Shown: piece after piece, positions 41,015 to 49,887 of the stretch
Numbering within the stretch: the stretch's first letter is position 1
How the letters are laid out: every line of letters begins with the position of its first letter
From: JAIQFL01 sp035295745
GTDB taxonomy: Bacteria; Acidobacteriota; Terriglobia; Bryobacterales; Bryobacteraceae
DNA length: 64,000 nt
Reading direction: 5' to 3'
Assembly: GCA_035295745.1 (NCBI GenBank)
Contig: DATGIL010000028.1
Span: 1 to 64,000 of the forward strand
Made by a program: the position numbers and the translations under genes
Notes under the pieces: model-generated
Database searches by the model: none
Told to the model about the DNA's origin: nothing
What the model saw: only the letters and a program-made list of their open reading frames with translations

Positions 41015-43692
41015 ACTGGCAGAGGTTCTTCAAGCGGGAGCAAGCCGATGCCGACCTGCGGCAGGAGCTCGAATCCTATCTGGAAATCACTACCAGCGAG
41101 TACGTCGCGCGAGGCATGAACCCGGATGCCGCTCGCGCTGCAGCCCGCAGGAAATTGGGCAACCGCACCCTCCTTCGAGAGGAGATCTACTACATGAACA
41201 CGATACCCATCCTCGAATCACTCTCGACGGCGCTACGCTATTGGTGCCGCACCCTCCGTCGCGAACCCGTGTTCACGGCCGCTGCCACCCTGACGCTGGC
41301 CCTGGGCATCGGCGCCACCACGGCGATCTTCTCCGTCGTGAACGGCGTCCTGATCAAGCCGTTGCCTTATCCAGCTGCCGATCAGCTTCTGAGCGTCTCG
41401 CACTTTGCTCCGGGCATGGGCTTCGAGACGCCCGTCGGCATGTCGCCTTCCATGCTGTTCACATACCGTGAAGAGGGCCGTGTTTTTCAATCCATCGGAG
41501 GATGGTCCCCTGACGCCGCGACGGTGACGGACCTCGCCGAGCCCCAGCGGGTACGGGCGCTGCTGATCACTTTCGGCACCCTCCAGGCGCTCAACGTCCC
41601 TCCTCTCACCGGGCGTTGGCTGTCACAGGAAGAGGACACGGAGGGTTCGCCGGAAGTCGTCCTGTTGAGTTACGGCTACTGGCAGAGGCAGTTTGGAGGT
41701 GACCCGAATATAGTCGGCCGCGCCATCACGGTCGATTCAAGGCCACGTCAGATTATCGGCGTGATGCCGCCGTCCTTTTTCCGTTTAATGGGCCAGGACC
41801 CGGACCTCTTCATCCCCCTGCGGCTCGACCGGAATCGACTGCATCTGGGAGACTTGGGTTTCCTGGGAATCGCCCGTCTCAAGCCCGGTGTTAGCCTTGC
41901 CCAAGCCAACTCGGACGTTGCCCGCATGCTGCCCATCTGGCTCCAAAGTTGGCCTGGCCCCAATGCTCGATTCGGTAGGGAAGTGTTTGAGAAGGCGCGC
42001 TTCAGCCCGGCGCTTCGTCCGTTGAAAGATGATGTTGTCGGAGATATCGGAAAATCTCTGTGGTTGGTTATGGGCGCTGTCGGACTCATCCTGCTGATCG
42101 CCTGTGCTAACGTTGCCAACCTTTTATTAGTCAGAGCGGAATCCCGTCAGCACGAACGCGGCGTCCGAATGGCCCTTGGCGCCGGTCGAGCGCAGATCGC
42201 GCAGGAGTCGCTCGCGGAAAGCCTCTTGTTAGGTGCGGCAGGGGGCTTATTCGGACTAGGCCTTGCATATCGCGGGATCCGTCTGTTGCGCTTGATGAAT
42301 CCACGAGACCTGCCTCGACTTCAGGAGATTTCCATCGATGCTTCGGTCCTGCTATTCGCCCTGGCCGCATCGCTCCTTTCGTGTTTGCTGTTTGGGCTGC
42401 TTCCTGCTTTGAAATTCGCGGGTTCCCACCTGGGCCCGGCGTTGCGCCTGGCAGGCCGTTCCGCCGGTACGAGCCGCGACCGCCATCGTGCGCAAAACGT
42501 CCTGCTCGCAGGGCAGATCTCGCTCGCACTGGTTCTTCTGGTGATGTCGGGCTTGATGCTGCGCACCTTCCAGGAGACCCGTAAGGTGCGGCCGGGTTTC
42601 ACAAACCCCGAGCAGGTTCAGGTCTTCAGCCTCGCAATTCCTGGATCCCAAGTAGCGCAACCGGAACGTGTGGTTCAAATATGGAGTGAAATCATCAAAG
42701 ACCTTGCGGCGATTCCCGGCGTATCAGCGGCAGGTCTCGCGAATTCTCTCCCCATGGACGATACCAAGAACCTGAACCCGATTCTCGCAGAAAACAGCAG
42801 CACCGAACCCGGGACGAACCCGCCGGTCCGAACCTTCAAATTTGTGTCGCCCGGATTCCTGGCAGCCACCGGAACCCGCACGATCGCTGGACGCGATCTC
42901 GTTTGGGACGATATCTACAACCATCGCTCAGTTGTCCTGGTTTCCGAGAACCTTGCCCGGGAGCTTTGGGGTTCTTCCACGGCCGCGGTCGGCAAACGGA
43001 TACGCGAGATGGGCAACGAGATCCGGTGGCGCGAGGTCGTCGGAGTGGTCGAGAACGTCCACGATGATGGCATCCAAAAGCAGCCGCCTCCTATCGTGTA
43101 TTGGCTGTTTGCAACCGCAAATTTCAACGGAGCGCCGTTGAATGTTCAGCGGAATGTAGCGTTCGCCGTCCGCAGCCACGCCGCTGGGACGGAAGCCTTC
43201 CTAAAACAGGTCCGGCAAGTCGTCGCTGCGGTAAGTCCCACTTCGCCCGTTGTCCGCCCTCGCACGCTCCAGGAGATTTATGGAGACTCCATGGCGCAGA
43301 CTTCTTTTGCCCTGGTCATGCTGGCGATTGCCGGAGGCATGGCCCTTGTGTTGGGCGTAATAGGGGTCTACGGAGTGATCGCATACACGGTCGAGCAGCG
43401 AAGGCGCGAGGTTGGCATCCGCATGGCGCTTGGCGCGCCCGCGGCTGCCGTGAAACGGATATTTCTGCTCCGGGGATTATTGCTGGCATGCGCCGGCATA
43501 ACCTTGGGGCTGGCTGCCGCGGCATCTTTCTTACGCCTGATGTCCTCGTTGCTATTCGGCGTGACCTGGTTCGACCCCGCCACTTATGGTGCTGCTGCTA
43601 CAGCGCTGCTGGCCGCCGCGATGGCTGCCACTTACCTTCCCGCGCGTCGCGCAGCTTCGGTGGATCCAATGGAAATCCTCCGAGGGGAGTAA
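41011..43692 (+). CDS. Duplicated MacB/FtsX-type ABC permease (acidobacterial type)
   Basis: An 893-residue permease with two FtsX-like halves. The N-terminal cytosolic segment (about 1-65) has the family text ADLRQELESYLEI and ARRKLGN. The first transmembrane helix is followed by a MacB periplasmic core (about 100-330). FtsX helices are near 355-480, a second periplasmic core near 500-740 and final FtsX helices near 760-885, ending in the family PARRAASVDPMEILR. No ATPase domain is present and none is encoded next to it. Proteins of this type are very numerous in Acidobacteria; their cargo is unknown. Confidence 0.92.
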   Translation: MNWQRFFKREQADADLRQELESYLEITTSEYVARGMNPDAARAAARRKLGNRTLLREEIYYMNTIPILESLSTALRYWCRTLRREPVFTAAATLTLALGIGATTAIFSVVNGVLIKPLPYPAADQLLSVSHFAPGMGFETPVGMSPSMLFTYREEGRVFQSIGGWSPDAATVTDLAEPQRVRALLITFGTLQALNVPPLTGRWLSQEEDTEGSPEVVLLSYGYWQRQFGGDPNIVGRAITVDSRPRQIIGVMPPSFFRLMGQDPDLFIPLRLDRNRLHLGDLGFLGIARLKPGVSLAQANSDVARMLPIWLQSWPGPNARFGREVFEKARFSPALRPLKDDVVGDIGKSLWLVMGAVGLILLIACANVANLLLVRAESRQHERGVRMALGAGRAQIAQESLAESLLLGAAGGLFGLGLAYRGIRLLRLMNPRDLPRLQEISIDASVLLFALAASLLSCLLFGLLPALKFAGSHLGPALRLAGRSAGTSRDRHRAQNVLLAGQISLALVLLVMSGLMLRTFQETRKVRPGFTNPEQVQVFSLAIPGSQVAQPERVVQIWSEIIKDLAAIPGVSAAGLANSLPMDDTKNLNPILAENSSTEPGTNPPVRTFKFVSPGFLAATGTRTIAGRDLVWDDIYNHRSVVLVSENLARELWGSSTAAVGKRIREMGNEIRWREVVGVVENVHDDGIQKQPPPIVYWLFATANFNGAPLNVQRNVAFAVRSHAAGTEAFLKQVRQVVAAVSPTSPVVRPRTLQEIYGDSMAQTSFALVMLAIAGGMALVLGVIGVYGVIAYTVEQRRREVGIRMALGAPAAAVKRIFLLRGLLLACAGITLGLAAAASFLRLMSSLLFGVTWFDPATYGAAATALLAAAMAATYLPARRAASVDPMEILRGE

Positions 43693-43759
43693 CCCTTCTG
43701 CTGGCAACGCGCATCGTGCTTCTGGAATGGCTCCCACCGGGTCGCTCATTCGGCTCGGA

Positions 43760-44731
43760 TCAGGAGTTTCCACTTCCGGCGTGCTGCACTGCCACCGCCA
43801 ACACGATAATCACGGCTTTGATCATCATCTCTACGTTGCTGTCCACATTGTTCAGACGCAGCAGATTCGTCAGCACCCCCATGATCAGGGTCCCCACGAT
43901 GGTGCCCGAAATCGACCCTTTGCCGCCGGAAAGCCGCGTGCCGCCGATCACCACTGCGGCGATGGCATCGAGTTCGTACGCCATACCCGCATTCGGATTG
44001 CCCTGGTGATTTTCAGCAGCGTACAGCACACCGGCGAACCCCGAAAGCAAACCTGACAGAGCATACACCCACACGCGCGTCCTCACGATCGGCAATCCGG
44101 CATACACAGCCGCCTTTTCGTTGTCGCCGATGGCGCGGACGTGGCGGCCGAAGACGGTGCGTCCCAGGAGCACCCAGAACACGGCGGCGGCGCAGGCGTA
44201 TGACCCGATCACCAGCGCCTTCTCGCGAAAGATGGAGGCGAACCGGGCGGCAACATCGTGACCGAAACCGATGTCGATGTTCTCATTCTTAGACAGCCAC
44301 TTCGCCAGCCCGCGGACGCCGATCATCGACGCCAGCGTCACCACGAAAGGCTGAATACGCAGCGACGCGATCACCACTCCATTCAGAGCCCCCGCGAGCG
44401 TGCATGCAGCCACTGCCGCGACGATGGCCCACAGAATATGGCTCCCGTACGCGGCACTTTGCCACGCGCGCGTCAGCCCCATCGCTACCAACGTCGTAGA
44501 CAGCGCCAGAATGCTGCCCACGCTCAGGTCGATTCCACCCGTCAGGATGACGAATGTCATCGCCAGCGAGATGATTCCAATCAACGAGATCTGCCGCAGG
44601 ATATCAGTGAGGTTGCCGGCCTGCAGGAAGATGCGGGAGCCATCGGAGGCCGACGGGCTCACTAGAATCGCCAACACCACAATCCCCAACAACGCGGCGA
44701 AGCTCTGAAACCGGCGAAGGACCTCCATCAT
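43760..44731 (-). CDS. Sugar ABC transporter permease (RbsC-like)
   Basis: A 323-residue inner-membrane permease with about nine hydrophobic helices. The family signature GGIDLSVGSILAL lies near residues 66-78, and the EAA-like loop is RTRVWVYALSGLLSGFAGV. Its start overlaps the end of the ATPase gene by four bases. It should pair with the ATPase and the lipoprotein at 38204. The C-terminal tail (HAGSGNS) is the template for recognising the permease remnant at 39177. Confidence 0.94.
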   Translation of the reverse strand: MMEVLRRFQSFAALLGIVVLAILVSPSASDGSRIFLQAGNLTDILRQISLIGIISLAMTFVILTGGIDLSVGSILALSTTLVAMGLTRAWQSAAYGSHILWAIVAAVAACTLAGALNGVVIASLRIQPFVVTLASMIGVRGLAKWLSKNENIDIGFGHDVAARFASIFREKALVIGSYACAAAVFWVLLGRTVFGRHVRAIGDNEKAAVYAGLPIVRTRVWVYALSGLLSGFAGVLYAAENHQGNPNAGMAYELDAIAAVVIGGTRLSGGKGSISGTIVGTLIMGVLTNLLRLNNVDSNVEMMIKAVIIVLAVAVQHAGSGNS

Positions 44732-46230
44732 GCAGCGTCCCCGGAAGCCGGCGAATGAGTGGCCGCTGCCATGATCTTCTCCTGCGTGGCTTCGCGGCCA
44801 TCCAATACCGCGGTAACGCTTCCGTCGCGCAACACCAGGATGCGATCCGAGCAGCGAAGCAGTTCCGGAAGTTCCGAACTGACCAGGATCACCCCCTTAC
44901 CACCCGCCGCGAGGCTGTCGATGATGCGATAGATGTCCTGCTTGGCCCCGACATCGATCCCGCGTGTCGGGTCATCGAGAAACAGCACCTCGGGGTCGAG
45001 CAGCAGCCACCGGGCCAGCAGCACCTTCTGCTGATTGCCGCCGCTCAGCGTGGCGACTTCGGCCGCAACGGACGGGCAGTTCAGCCTGAGACGTCCTGCG
45101 ATCGAGGCGAGCGCCTCCCTCTCGCGCACATGCCGCAGGAATCCCCACGATTGCATGCGGCGGAGCACCGTCATGGTACCGTTCTCCAGCACGCTCATGC
45201 TCATCATCAGCCCTTCCCCGCGCCGATCCTCGGGCGTCAGGCCAATTCCGTGGCGCATCGCCTGGTGCGGGGAGCGCGGCAGGATCGGCCTGCCGTCACG
45301 GTGGATCGTCCCGCCCCTGATCGGGTCGAGTCCGAAGAGCGCTGCGCCTAACTCGCTGCGCCCTGCTCCCACCAGTCCGGCCACCCCTAACACCTCGCCG
45401 CGGCGTAGTTCGAACGAGACGGACTTCAGCTTGGCGGTCGAGAGCCGCTCTACCCGGAGCAAGACCTCTCCACTTTCGCGATGCTCGGGCCGCTCGGAGA
45501 TCTGCAGATCACGGCCTACCATCAGACGGACGATCTCGGCGGGGCTGGTGGTCGCGATCTCGACGGTCTGGACAGTCTCGCCATCTCGCAAGACCGTCGC
45601 GCGATCACAAATACGGAAGAGTTCGTCCATTTTGTGCGAAACGTACACAGTCGAGACACCGCGCGTCCGCAATTCGCGGATAAGGCTGAAGAGGCGATCG
45701 ACGGCGTCATCCGAGAGCGAACTGGTCGGCTCGTCCATGATGAGGATTCGCGCGTCCATGCTGAGAGCGCGGGCAATCGCCAGCAGTTGCAACTGGCCGA
45801 TCGGGAGCGAGCCGGCCATCTGGCGGAGACTGCAGGTCAGGCCTACCTGGTCGAGGTAAGGCCGGCAGAACGCTGCGAGGCGGCGAGGGCGAACCAGATG
45901 GCCTTCGGCAAGCCTCAGATTCGCGATCGCCATGTTCTCACCCACGGTCAGATGCGGAAAGAGATCCAGCTCCTGGTAGATGATGCCGATTCCCAGGCGT
46001 TGCGCGTCGAGTGGAGTCGCGATGGTGACGGGCCGATCGTTGAGTGTGATCGCGGCGTGGTCCGGTCGCACCGCCCCGGCGAGGATCTTCGCAAGTGTGC
46101 TTTTACCCGCACCGTTTTCGCCGATGAGTGCGTGGACTTCGCCCGGCCGGAGTGTGAATCGTGCGCCGCGGAGTGCCGCCACCCCGCCGAAATGCTTGCT
46201 GACGACCTCGGCCTGGAGGAAGTTCGCCAC
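44728..46230 (-). CDS. Sugar ABC transporter ATPase with two nucleotide-binding domains (RbsA-like)
   Basis: A 500-residue duplicated ATPase of the ribose/galactose importer class. The first domain has Walker A GENGAGKST (about 37-45), a degenerate signature and Walker B ILIMDEPTSSL. The second has the degenerate GLVGAGRSE, an intact signature (LSGGNQQKV) and Walker B VLFLDDPTRGIDVGA. It powers sugar uptake with the permease downstream and the binding lipoprotein further on. It starts one base before the methyltransferase gene ends upstream and may share that transcript. Confidence 0.95.
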   Translation of the reverse strand: MANFLQAEVVSKHFGGVAALRGARFTLRPGEVHALIGENGAGKSTLAKILAGAVRPDHAAITLNDRPVTIATPLDAQRLGIGIIYQELDLFPHLTVGENMAIANLRLAEGHLVRPRRLAAFCRPYLDQVGLTCSLRQMAGSLPIGQLQLLAIARALSMDARILIMDEPTSSLSDDAVDRLFSLIRELRTRGVSTVYVSHKMDELFRICDRATVLRDGETVQTVEIATTSPAEIVRLMVGRDLQISERPEHRESGEVLLRVERLSTAKLKSVSFELRRGEVLGVAGLVGAGRSELGAALFGLDPIRGGTIHRDGRPILPRSPHQAMRHGIGLTPEDRRGEGLMMSMSVLENGTMTVLRRMQSWGFLRHVREREALASIAGRLRLNCPSVAAEVATLSGGNQQKVLLARWLLLDPEVLFLDDPTRGIDVGAKQDIYRIIDSLAAGGKGVILVSSELPELLRCSDRILVLRDGSVTAVLDGREATQEKIMAAATHSPASGDAA

Positions 46231-46734
46231 CTATCGCGGCCCGGCCATCTCCAGACTAGCGGGGATCACGCCCTCCAACGCCAGCAATTTCTTCTTGAGT
46301 GGCAGTCCGCCTCCGTAGCCCACCAGCTTGCCGCTGGCGCCGATCACGCGGTGGCACGGCACCACAATGGCAATCGGATTGGCACCATTCGCCGCCCCGA
46401 CTGCACGTACCGCGTTGGCCGAGCCGATGGCTTGCGCGATCTGAGTGTAGCTGCGAGTCTGTCCGTAAGGGATGGTGAGCAATTGGCGCCACACCCGGGT
46501 CTGAAAATCGGTGCCCTGTATGTCGAGCGGCAGATCAAACTCGCGTAGTTCGCCGCGGAAGTAGGCTTCCAGCTGGCGCACCGTCTCGGTGAAAATCGGC
46601 ACCGGCGCGGTGGCGCGTTGAGCGCCATCAGGGGCCCGGAACGGGGCGAAAGCAATGATACGAATCCCTGCTGAACCAGCCGCCAGCACAAGGTTCGGCC
46701 CGTTTTCCACTTGCGTCTCGATCCACTGCAACAT
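46231..46734 (-). CDS. ogt: Methylated-DNA--protein-cysteine methyltransferase (Ogt type)
   Basis: A 167-residue DNA repair protein that transfers alkyl groups from O6-guanine to its own Cys, then is spent. The active site PCHRVIG (about residues 130-136) and the DNA-binding helix (YTQIAQAIGSANAVRAVGAANGANP) are intact. The ATG at 46734 gives the usual Ogt length; the longer frame to 46836 has no supporting site. It is the first gene of the set ogt, ABC ATPase, ABC permease on the minus strand. A functional link to the transporter is not expected. Confidence 0.92.
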   Translation of the reverse strand: MLQWIETQVENGPNLVLAAGSAGIRIIAFAPFRAPDGAQRATAPVPIFTETVRQLEAYFRGELREFDLPLDIQGTDFQTRVWRQLLTIPYGQTRSYTQIAQAIGSANAVRAVGAANGANPIAIVVPCHRVIGASGKLVGYGGGLPLKKKLLALEGVIPASLEMAGPR

Positions 46735-46838
46735 GAATTCAGTCTGCCATATCCGGACTGAGGTGGGACAGACTGAAAAGCGCCCCACCCTGCTCGCTAA
46801 GCACGTGGTTTCAGAAGTCCGCCGGTTTATCGACACAT

Positions 46839-47433
46839 CGCTTGCTCACGCGCGCGGCTCGCAAGCGTATATCGTGCGAGCGTAGGCAACGAGCGCCACT
46901 GCGTCATGATTGGTCACCGCTTGCTCACGCGCGCGGTCGCAAGCGCACATCGTGCCGTGCGCAGGCAACGAGCGCCACTGCGTCATGATTGGCCACCGCT
47001 TGCTTACGCGCGCGGCTCGCAAGCGCACCCATCGTGCCGTGCGCAGGCAACGAGCCGCGACCGTGAGGGAGCGCCACTGCGTCATGATTGGTCATCGCTT
47101 GCTCACGCGCGCGGCTCGCAAGCGCATATCGCGCCGAGCGTAGGCAACGAGCGCCACTGCGTCATGATTGGTCACCGCTTGCTTACGCGCGCGGTCGCAA
47201 GCGCACCCATCGCGCCGAGCGTAGGCAACGAGCCGCGACCGTGAGGGAGCGCCACAGCGTCATGATTGGTCACCGCTTGCTCACGCGCGCGGCTCGCAAG
47301 CGCATATCGCGCCGAGCGTAGGCAACGAGCGCCACTGCGTCATGATTGGTCACCGCTTCCTTACGCGCGCGGTCGCAAGCGCACCCATCGCGCCGTGCGT
47401 AGCTTACGAGCCGCGACCGTAAGGGAGTGTTCT
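46839..47433. repeat. Seven-unit tandem repeat with alternating 80- and 98-bp units
   Basis: Units start at 46839, 46918, 46997, 47096, 47176, 47274 and 47354. Lengths are 79, 79, 99, 80, 98, 80 and about 80. Each begins cgcttgctcacgcgcgcgg and has an inverted pair CGCTTGC/GCAAGCG that can form a hairpin; most include gcgccactgcgtcatgattgg. The longer units add the ccgcgaccgtgagggag segment found elsewhere in the window. This fills the 750-base gap between ogt and the YCII gene. Reading frames across it reflect the repeat and are not taken as genes. There are no unique spacers, so it is not a CRISPR array. Confidence 0.9.
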
Positions 47434-47487
47434 ATGGCAAATTACGCGACTGCATTTCTGAAACGGTGTACTTAAGTGTCTACCAGC

Positions 47488-47898
47488 TCACTTCAGCTTC
47501 TTGCTCAACTCCTTGGCACGTTCCACAGCCTCGCAAGGTGCGAAGTCTTCTAACTCAAAATACGGGCGAACTTCGATTTCGCCGTTGCCGCCAGGGTGCG
47601 GCGCCGGCGCGCGCATCGCCCACTCCATCGCTTCCGCCCTCGAGTTCACTTTGATGATCCAATACCCGGCGATGAGTTCCTTGGTCTCGGTGAAAGGGCC
47701 ATCGATCACGGTCTTCTTACCGCCGGAAAACACGATCCGAGCCCCCTTGGAACTCGGCTGCAAGCCGGTGGCGTCTACAAGCACACCGGCCTTCATTAAT
47801 TCCTCGTTATATTTACTCATTTCGTTCAATAGTTCCTCGCTCGGCATGATGCCGGCTTCGGAATCTTTGCTCGCTTTTACGATCATCATGAATCTCAC
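47488..47898 (-). CDS. YCII-domain protein (DGPF family)
   Basis: A 136-residue protein of the YCII-related family. The typical start MRFMMIVKASKDSEAG, the central TVIDGPFTETKELIAGYWIIKV and the helix AMEWAMRAP are all present. Members form small dimers with a ferredoxin-like fold, often encoded beside extracytoplasmic-function sigma factors. No sigma factor is next to it here. The biochemical role is unknown. Its gene lies between the tandem repeat and a hydrolase gene on the same strand. Confidence 0.92.
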   Translation of the reverse strand: MRFMMIVKASKDSEAGIMPSEELLNEMSKYNEELMKAGVLVDATGLQPSSKGARIVFSGGKKTVIDGPFTETKELIAGYWIIKVNSRAEAMEWAMRAPAPHPGGNGEIEVRPYFELEDFAPCEAVERAKELSKKLK

Positions 47899-47950
47899 GG
47901 CTTTTAATCTCCTTTTTATTTAAAATCGAACGAATTGATCTGAAATCCAG

Positions 47951-48736
47951 TTACGTCGCTTCCAGGAACGCCCTGACCGCTTCCACCAAAGCCCGCGACG
48001 AGATGATGTTGTAGTGCGTGAGCCCCGGCAGAATCGCCAGCCGGGATGCGGGCCTTCCCGATCCGTCCCATCCGCCATCCCGTTGCCCGCCACCCAGAAG
48101 TTCGAAGAATTCCACAATGTGCTCCGGATGAATCGAATCGGCGTCGGCAAAGGCGAGCAACACTGGAAGCCGGATGGCCGCAACCTCTGCCGACCAGTCG
48201 TAATCTTTCCCCAGCATGTCGCGCAGTTTAGTCACCAGCACCGGCCACTTTTCGGGATGCGGCGCCACCCGGGCGTACTGCTGATAAAGGGGACTATGCA
48301 TCATGCGCTCGGCCGCCCGTTCATCCATCTGTGAGATCGCATCCAGTATCTCGGGATACCACCCGTCCCGTCGGAAAGGTGTCGAGACGATCACCAGTTT
48401 CCGAACCAGTGAAGGATGCTGAATCGCAAGCCGCAATGCCACACCCGCGCCCAACGAATACCCCATCACATCCGCCTTTTCGAGCCGCAGGTGCCCGATC
48501 AATGTCGAAATGTCGTCAGCCATCGTCAGGTAGCTGATCGGCCGCTCGACATCGGCTGTCCTTCCGTGCCCCTGCAAATCCACGGCAATGACGCGCCGCC
48601 CCTCGGCGAGCAATGGCCGGATTTCGCTCGACATTGCCGTTGAACCCAGCCCGCCGTGCAGCAGGATCAGGGGCTCTCCGACGCCACTAGCTTCGTAATA
48701 CAGCCGCAATCCATTGACATCGGCGTAGCCCGTCAT
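47951..48736 (-). CDS. Alpha/beta hydrolase
   Basis: A 261-residue soluble hydrolase. The start YADVNGLRLYYEASGVGEPLILLHGG is typical of the family. The nucleophile elbow is GYSLGA, the acid is in LAFADADSIHPEH and the catalytic His is in ILPGLTHYNII. There is no signal peptide. It is close to proline iminopeptidase, arylesterase and haloperoxidase types, but the substrate cannot be named. It lies 52 bases upstream of the YCII gene on the same strand. Confidence 0.9.
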   Translation of the reverse strand: MTGYADVNGLRLYYEASGVGEPLILLHGGLGSTAMSSEIRPLLAEGRRVIAVDLQGHGRTADVERPISYLTMADDISTLIGHLRLEKADVMGYSLGAGVALRLAIQHPSLVRKLVIVSTPFRRDGWYPEILDAISQMDERAAERMMHSPLYQQYARVAPHPEKWPVLVTKLRDMLGKDYDWSAEVAAIRLPVLLAFADADSIHPEHIVEFFELLGGGQRDGGWDGSGRPASRLAILPGLTHYNIISSRALVEAVRAFLEAT

Positions 48737-48889
48737 TCTTTCTCCTTCCGCTGGTGTGTCGAATCGGCGAGTGGGAAATCGACAGGGGAAGCGTGATTTT
48801 CAATTCGCATTTGTGCCCAATTCCGGGCACCTGCGGGGGACAAATGCTTACCCTTCACGGTTTTTCCGGTGGCACCTGACTTGCTTGCC

Positions 48890-48898
48890 TGCTATAAT
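48890..48898 (+). promoter_or_regulatory. Extended -10 promoter element of the hopanoid operon
   Basis: TGCTATAAT (48890-48898) is a consensus extended -10 box. No good -35 was seen at the right distance. It lies 18 bases before the ispH ATG, so the leader would be only about 10 bases long. Confidence 0.55.
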
Positions 48899-48915
48899 CG
48901 TAAACATTCTCCTCT

Positions 48916-49887
48916 ATGCCTCTTAAGCTTTTCGCACCTAATCTTGGGGCGGACAAAAAGATTTTTCTGCTTAAGCCGCGCGGATTTTGCGCCGGAGTGG
49001 TCAGGGCAATCGATGTAGTCAAGATCGCTCTCGACCTCTATGGACCTCCGGTATACGTCCGCAAGGAGATTGTCCACAATAAGCACGTAGTGGACGAATT
49101 GCGAGAAGCCGGTGCCGTCTTCGTCGAAGAGTTGGATGAGGTGCCTACCGGCGGCCGCGCGATTTTCAGCGCCCACGGCGTCGCCCCTTCGGTACGCAAA
49201 CAGGCCCGCGACCGTCAATTGGATGTGATCGATGCCACCTGCCCGCTGGTGACGAAAGTACACCTGGAGGCAGTGAGGTTCGCTCGTGACGGTTACAGCA
49301 TCGTCCTGATCGGACACAAGGACCACGACGAAGTCATTGGTACTCTCGGTGAGGTGCCCGACCGCAGCTTCCTGGTGGAGACCGTGGAAGATGTGGACGG
49401 TCTGGAAGTACCCGATCCCACGCGTGTCCGGTATCTGACCCAGACTACACTAAGCCTGGATGAGACTCGTGACATCGTCACCCGGTTGAAGGAACGCTTT
49501 CCTTTTGTGGAAGGTCCTCCGGCGCAGGACATCTGCTACGCCACCGAGAACCGGCAGATGGCGGTGAAAGCCATATCCGATCACGTGGAACTGTTGTTAG
49601 TAGTGGGCTCGCAAAACAGCTCCAATTCCAAGCGCCTGGTGGAAGTGGGCGACAATTTCGGCATACGTTCGTACCTGGTAAATGATCGAAGTGATGTGGA
49701 TGCAGGCTGGCTGGATGGCGTCCGCAATGTTGGGGTGACCGCCGGCGCTTCGGCGCCCGAGCACCTGGTTCAGGAACTAATCGAATTCCTTCGCGACCTT
49801 GGCTTCCACCAGATGGAAGAGATCGAACTGGTGGATGAAGACGTGCGGTTCTCGCTACCCGCCGAGCTGACCATATCGATTCGATGA
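48916..49887 (+). CDS. ispH: 4-hydroxy-3-methylbut-2-enyl diphosphate reductase IspH
   Basis: A 323-residue [4Fe-4S] enzyme that makes IPP and DMAPP in the last step of the MEP pathway. Cluster ligands are C25 (RGFCAGVVRAI), the Cys of DATCPLVTKVH, and the Cys of PAQDICYATENRQ. The catalytic glutamate region (TQTTLSLDET) and the substrate-binding SQNSSNSKRL box are intact. Its stop overlaps the shc start (ATGA). Having it first in a hopanoid operon links precursor supply directly to hopanoid synthesis. Confidence 0.97.
   Translation: MPLKLFAPNLGADKKIFLLKPRGFCAGVVRAIDVVKIALDLYGPPVYVRKEIVHNKHVVDELREAGAVFVEELDEVPTGGRAIFSAHGVAPSVRKQARDRQLDVIDATCPLVTKVHLEAVRFARDGYSIVLIGHKDHDEVIGTLGEVPDRSFLVETVEDVDGLEVPDPTRVRYLTQTTLSLDETRDIVTRLKERFPFVEGPPAQDICYATENRQMAVKAISDHVELLLVVGSQNSSNSKRLVEVGDNFGIRSYLVNDRSDVDAGWLDGVRNVGVTAGASAPEHLVQELIEFLRDLGFHQMEEIELVDEDVRFSLPAELTISIR

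Noticed and set aside
46839..47433. Possible CRISPR array
   Set aside because: Units are 79-99 bases long and repeat along their full length; there are no unique spacers, and no cas genes are in the window.
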